Below, in pieces: positions 5,312-7,236 of a stretch of 7,236 nt of DNA. The notes beneath the pieces are model-generated. The model made no database searches and was not told the origin of the DNA. It was given only the letters and a program-made list of their open reading frames with translations. Location of the stretch: positions 1 through 7,236 of the forward strand of contig JAZSIT010000189.1 of assembly GCA_045533895.1 (NCBI GenBank), written 5' to 3'. The stretch is from SFLA01 sp045533895. Its GTDB lineage: Bacteria; Bacillota; Clostridia; Oscillospirales; CAG-382. Every line of letters starts with the position of its first letter. Positions within the stretch are counted from its first letter, which is position 1. The translations under genes were made by a program, and so were the position numbers.

Positions 5312-5353
5312 AAACTTCCTTATGAGAAGTCCGCTTTTTCTGCCCTTTTTATG
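5312..5353 (-). repeat. Right terminal inverted repeat of cassette B
   Basis: Inner block AAACTTCCTTATGAGAA (from 5312) and outer block TGCCCTTTTTATG (5341-5353). The inner block is shared with the right end of cassette A. The next three bases, 5354-5356, are the stop codon of the HD-domain frame. Confidence 0.8.
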
Positions 5354-5593
5354 TTACAACAACTGTTGTTCATTTATAACTAATTTAAATTGTAAATCAA
5401 GTGTGCTTGCTGCTTTGCGACACATGGTCATTCGGTTTAAAAATATTTCAAAATAATCCATAACCGAGCTATATTTTGTATCAATTTCAAGTGTAAGTGT
5501 TATGGTTTTGTTTTCCTTATCTATGTCAAGTTTTGATGTCTTAACCGAATAGTTTACGCGGTCGTGTATGTCAAAGGTGGGTACATCCCGGGG
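5354..5593 (-). pseudogene. C-terminal part of the HD-domain gene, in frame after an internal TGA
   Basis: Directly after the TGA at 5596-5594 the same frame stays open for 79 codons to TAA at 5356-5354. It reads PRDVPTFDIHDRVNYSV, then a beta-rich stretch (KTITLTLEID), then MDYFEIFLNRMTMCRKAAST and a final INEQQLL. From memory, intact relatives run RRSRVRN, an Asp-Val-like pair, TFDIHDRVNY and on to a QQLL end in one protein of about 220 residues. This would therefore be the original C-terminus, still well preserved. It has no start codon and ribosome site of its own that I would trust. It is either a very recent pseudogene half, a recoded region or a sequence error. Confidence 0.8.
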
Positions 5594-6010
5594 TCAGCCC
5601 CGACTTCGTCGCACGTCAGATTTATCACCCAAAATAAGTGCGGCGGCGACCGGGTTAACCGCAACGCCGGTGCCTTCATCGTGGTTGCCTATTGCCGTAA
5701 CAATAGTAGCAATATCCTCGGCCGGCATATTCATATGGTCAAGCAAACGAAACGCCATAACGGCACCGCTTTGCGAGTGGTCGATACGATTTACAAGATT
5801 GCCGATATCGTGAAGATATGCCGCAATTTTAACAAGTTCAATACTATGTTCGTCAAATTGAAGTGTTTTTAAAATATATGCGGCGGTGTCGGCAACACGG
5901 CCTACGTGTGCAAAACTGTGTTCGGTGTAGCCAAGCGCCAATAACGACTCGTCAGCCTTTGTTATATAGGTTGAAATTTCTTTATTTTTCTTTAATTCAT
6001 TATAGGTCAT
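5594..6010 (-). CDS. HD-domain phosphohydrolase, cut short by an in-frame TGA
   Basis: A cytosolic metal-dependent phosphohydrolase of the HD superfamily. The metal ligands are visible: His35 (FAHVGRV), the His67-Asp68 pair (YLHDIGN), His110 (IGNHDE) and Asp129 (GDKSD). The whole catalytic set lies before the stop at residue 138. The last residues RRSRG break off where the family continues RRSRVRN, and the rest of the protein follows in the same frame (5354-5593). So the 138-aa product might still fold but lacks the normal C-terminal third. The ATG at 6010 has AGAGGT about seven bases upstream, overlapping the stop of the glycosyltransferase gene 11 bases before, so the two are probably co-transcribed. 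The substrate is not deducible. Confidence 0.88.
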   Translation of the reverse strand: MTYNELKKNKEISTYITKADESLLALGYTEHSFAHVGRVADTAAYILKTLQFDEHSIELVKIAAYLHDIGNLVNRIDHSQSGAVMAFRLLDHMNMPAEDIATIVTAIGNHDEGTGVAVNPVAAALILGDKSDVRRSRG

Positions 6011-6021
6011 AAATTTACCTC

Positions 6022-6969
6022 TTATTCATGCTTAAGCTCTTCCACAATGTCATAACGAGGCCTTTGTTTTGTCTCAAAGTATGCCTTGCCAACGTATTTT
6101 CCTACAATACCAATTGAGAAAAGTTGAACACCGCCCAAAAACCATATTGAAATCATAAGTGAAGACCAACCGGGTGCGGTATTGCCTGTAAAATATGAGA
6201 TTAATGTATAAACAAATGCGGCAAGTGCAAAAAGTATAATTATGAAACCCAGTACGGTAATTAACGTTATAGGCCTTGTGGTAAAAGACGTTATACCATC
6301 ACTGGCGAGACGTAACATTTTACTAAGCGAGTATTTGCTTTTACCGCCACCTCGTTTTAGGCGCGTGTAGTAAACACAATCGGTTTTATAGCCTAGCGAT
6401 GGAATAATACCGCGAAGATACAAATTACGCTCTTTATAAAGCATAAGTTGTTTGATGACACGGCGGCTCATCAATCTAAAATCGGCGTGATTGTATATGG
6501 TTTTAACGCCCATGGCAGTCATAAATTTATAAAAAAGATTAGCCGAGCTACGCTTTAAAAACGAATCACTTTTGCGGTTGTTTCTGACGCCGTAAACTAT
6601 ATCGGCTCCTTTTGAATATTTGTCAATCATCTGCTCTATTACGCAAATATCATCCTGTAAATCTGCATCAATACTTATGGCAATGTCTACATCGTCCTGT
6701 ACGTAATCGAGTCCTGCAAGCAGGGCATTTTGATGACCTACGTTAGCGGCAAGATTTATGGCGTTGATGCGGTTTGATAAATCATGTTCACGGCAGAGTA
6801 TATTCCAACTGTCATCAGATGAGCCGTCATTTACAAATAAAATATAACTTTGTTCGGTGATTTTTCCTGTAAGCGTTAAATCATCAAGCAGATTAACAAG
6901 TGTTTCACAGGTGTTTTTTAGTATAGCCTCTTCATTATAGCAGGGCACAACGATAGCAAGTTTGTACAT
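6022..6969 (-). CDS. GT2 glycosyltransferase, GtrB/DPM1-like, with two C-terminal membrane helices
   Basis: A membrane-bound transferase that in characterised relatives moves a sugar from a nucleotide donor onto undecaprenyl phosphate for cell-envelope glycan modification. The GT-A fold runs over residues 1-225: VPCYNEE (8-14), NDGSSDDSW (47-55), the metal-binding DADLQD (101-106), HADFRLMSR (161-169) and the late KSKYSLSKM (210-218). Two hydrophobic helices at about 236-259 and 269-292 and a basic tail complete the usual 310-320-residue layout. The ATG at 6969 follows AAGGA about nine bases away, and a promoter lies at 7004-7032. It is the first gene of a two-gene unit with the HD-domain gene. 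The lipid and sugar substrates are inferred from family membership only. Confidence 0.93.
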   Translation of the reverse strand: MYKLAIVVPCYNEEAILKNTCETLVNLLDDLTLTGKITEQSYILFVNDGSSDDSWNILCREHDLSNRINAINLAANVGHQNALLAGLDYVQDDVDIAISIDADLQDDICVIEQMIDKYSKGADIVYGVRNNRKSDSFLKRSSANLFYKFMTAMGVKTIYNHADFRLMSRRVIKQLMLYKERNLYLRGIIPSLGYKTDCVYYTRLKRGGGKSKYSLSKMLRLASDGITSFTTRPITLITVLGFIIILFALAAFVYTLISYFTGNTAPGWSSLMISIWFLGGVQLFSIGIVGKYVGKAYFETKQRPRYDIVEELKHE

Positions 6970-7003
6970 TTATTACAGTCCTTTAAATTGATAGTATAAA
7001 CAA

Positions 7004-7032
7004 AGTATAACATTATTATGACTTAAAAGCAA
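7004..7032 (-). promoter_or_regulatory. Promoter of the glycosyltransferase / HD-domain operon
   Basis: On the minus strand TTGCTT (7032-7027), a 17-base spacer, and TATACT (7009-7004), 34 bases upstream of the start codon. The match is good at -10 and moderate at -35. It lies directly after the tRNA terminator. Confidence 0.65.
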
Positions 7033-7042
7033 TAAAAAGCAG

Positions 7043-7074
7043 TAAAAATAAAACGCAGAGTATGTACCCTGCGT
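7043..7074 (-). terminator. Rho-independent terminator of tRNA-Arg
   Basis: On the minus strand ACGCAGGGTA pairs with TACTCTGCGT (7074-7053, one G-U pair), followed by TTTTATTTTTA. It begins two bases after the CCA end of the tRNA and separates it from the glycosyltransferase operon. Confidence 0.85.
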
Positions 7075-7076
7075 TT

Positions 7077-7151
7077 TGGCACCGCTTGGGGGAATCGAAC
7101 CCTCAACTAGCCCTTAGGAGGGGCTTGTTATATCCATTTAACTAAAGCGGC
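7077..7151 (-). tRNA. tRNA-Arg, anticodon CCT
   Basis: It reads AGG codons. The acceptor arm GCCGCTT / AAGCGGT closes the cloverleaf (first pair G-U). The D arm contains TTAAATGGATATAAC. The anticodon stem AGCCC / GGGCT holds loop CTCCTAA, with the anticodon at 7118-7116. The T loop is TTCGATT. Discriminator G and CCA are encoded (7080-7077). One A-C mismatch in the T stem is unusual. The length, 75 bases with CCA, is normal. Confidence 0.96.
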
Positions 7152-7174
7152 ATTACCTATAAATTCCGTGACCC

Positions 7175-7203
7175 ATTATATCAGTCACAGCAGTATTCGG
7201 CAA
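7175..7203 (-). promoter_or_regulatory. Promoter of tRNA-Arg
   Basis: On the minus strand TTGCCG (7203-7198), a 17-base spacer, and TATAAT (7180-7175), about 24 bases upstream of the mature 5' end. A 5-bp dyad GTGAC / GTCAC (7168-7172 and 7184-7188) brackets the -10 box; its meaning is unclear. Confidence 0.7.
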
Positions 7204-7236
7204 ACAAAATCCACTCTTGCCTGCAGCCATATGGTG

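Larger units (their letters stand above)
4617..5353 (+). mobile_element. Cassette B: second inverted-repeat-bounded single-gene element
   Basis: A 737-bp unit built like cassette A. Outer ends CATAAAAAGCGCA (4617-4629) and its inverted partner (5341-5353) match at 12 of 13 bases. The inner repeats 4636-4658 and 5312-5334 share TTCTCATAAGGA-N-GTTT (17 of 23 bases). Inside are a promoter, an inverted-repeat insertion, the hairpin leader, the 116-aa membrane gene, a terminator and the tail. It is shorter than cassette A because it lacks the repeat before the promoter and the hairpin in the tail, and its gene is smaller. The right end touches the stop codon of the HD-domain gene (TAA at 5356-5354) without altering it. 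No target-site duplication or transposase is seen. Confidence 0.7.

Noticed and set aside
5594..5596. Reassignment of TGA as a sense codon genome-wide
   Set aside because: The cassette A cargo gene ends naturally at TGA (1615-1617) and Trp is encoded by TGG throughout, so the standard code is the simpler reading.
5564..5872. Two overlapping plus-strand open frames of 81-102 codons
   Set aside because: They are antisense to the HD-domain gene, whose motifs are clear.
7152..7236. Possible C-terminus of a leftward gene entering at the right edge (frame ending ...FAEYCCD then TGA)
   Set aside because: All three minus frames are open for part of this short stretch, none has a recognisable motif, and the region also fits the tRNA promoter. 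It is too short to call.

Overview
The window looks like a chromosomal stretch from a low-to-moderate-GC clostridial Firmicute, most likely a gut Oscillospirales-type bacterium. The reasons are Gram-positive lipoboxes, strong AGGAGG-like ribosome binding sites, consensus sigma-A promoters, a CIRCE heat-shock operator, and several GC-rich palindromic repeat families of a kind I remember from such genomes. No taxon can be fixed without a search.

Layout, left to right. (1) The N-terminal third of htpG (Hsp90) runs leftward off the window, with a consensus promoter overlapped by a CIRCE (HrcA) operator. (2) A compact gene cassette, cassette A (765-1771), is bounded by imperfect terminal inverted repeats. 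It holds its own promoter, a structured leader, one 167-aa gene of unknown function and a terminator. (3) A leftward 628-aa secreted lipoprotein follows, with a DUF4434-like TIM-barrel, an Fn3-like domain and a discoidin-like domain. (4) A rightward 211-aa lipoprotein of unknown function comes next. (5) Cassette B (4617-5353) has the same ends, promoter, leader and tail as cassette A but carries a different gene, a 116-aa membrane protein. (6) A leftward operon has a GtrB/DPM1-like GT2 glycosyltransferase followed by an HD-domain phosphohydrolase whose reading frame is interrupted by one in-frame TGA. (7) tRNA-Arg(CCT) lies at the right edge with its own promoter and terminator.

The most unusual content is the pair of cassettes. 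They share outer ends (CAYAAAAA...GCA), an inner inverted repeat (core TTCTCATAAGGA-N-GTTT), a TTGTWT-N17-TATAAT promoter, a hairpin leader and a tail sequence. The coding sequence, the terminator stem and the palindromic repeats inserted into the leader all differ. No transposase or recombinase is present, so they resemble non-autonomous, MITE-like carriers of single expressed genes. Both sit between genes, point the same way and end just beyond the stop codon of a convergent neighbour. I infer mobility from structure only.

The remaining genes are housekeeping or surface functions with no obvious link to the cassettes: the chaperone, the cell-envelope glycosyltransferase, the glycan-active lipoprotein candidate and the tRNA.
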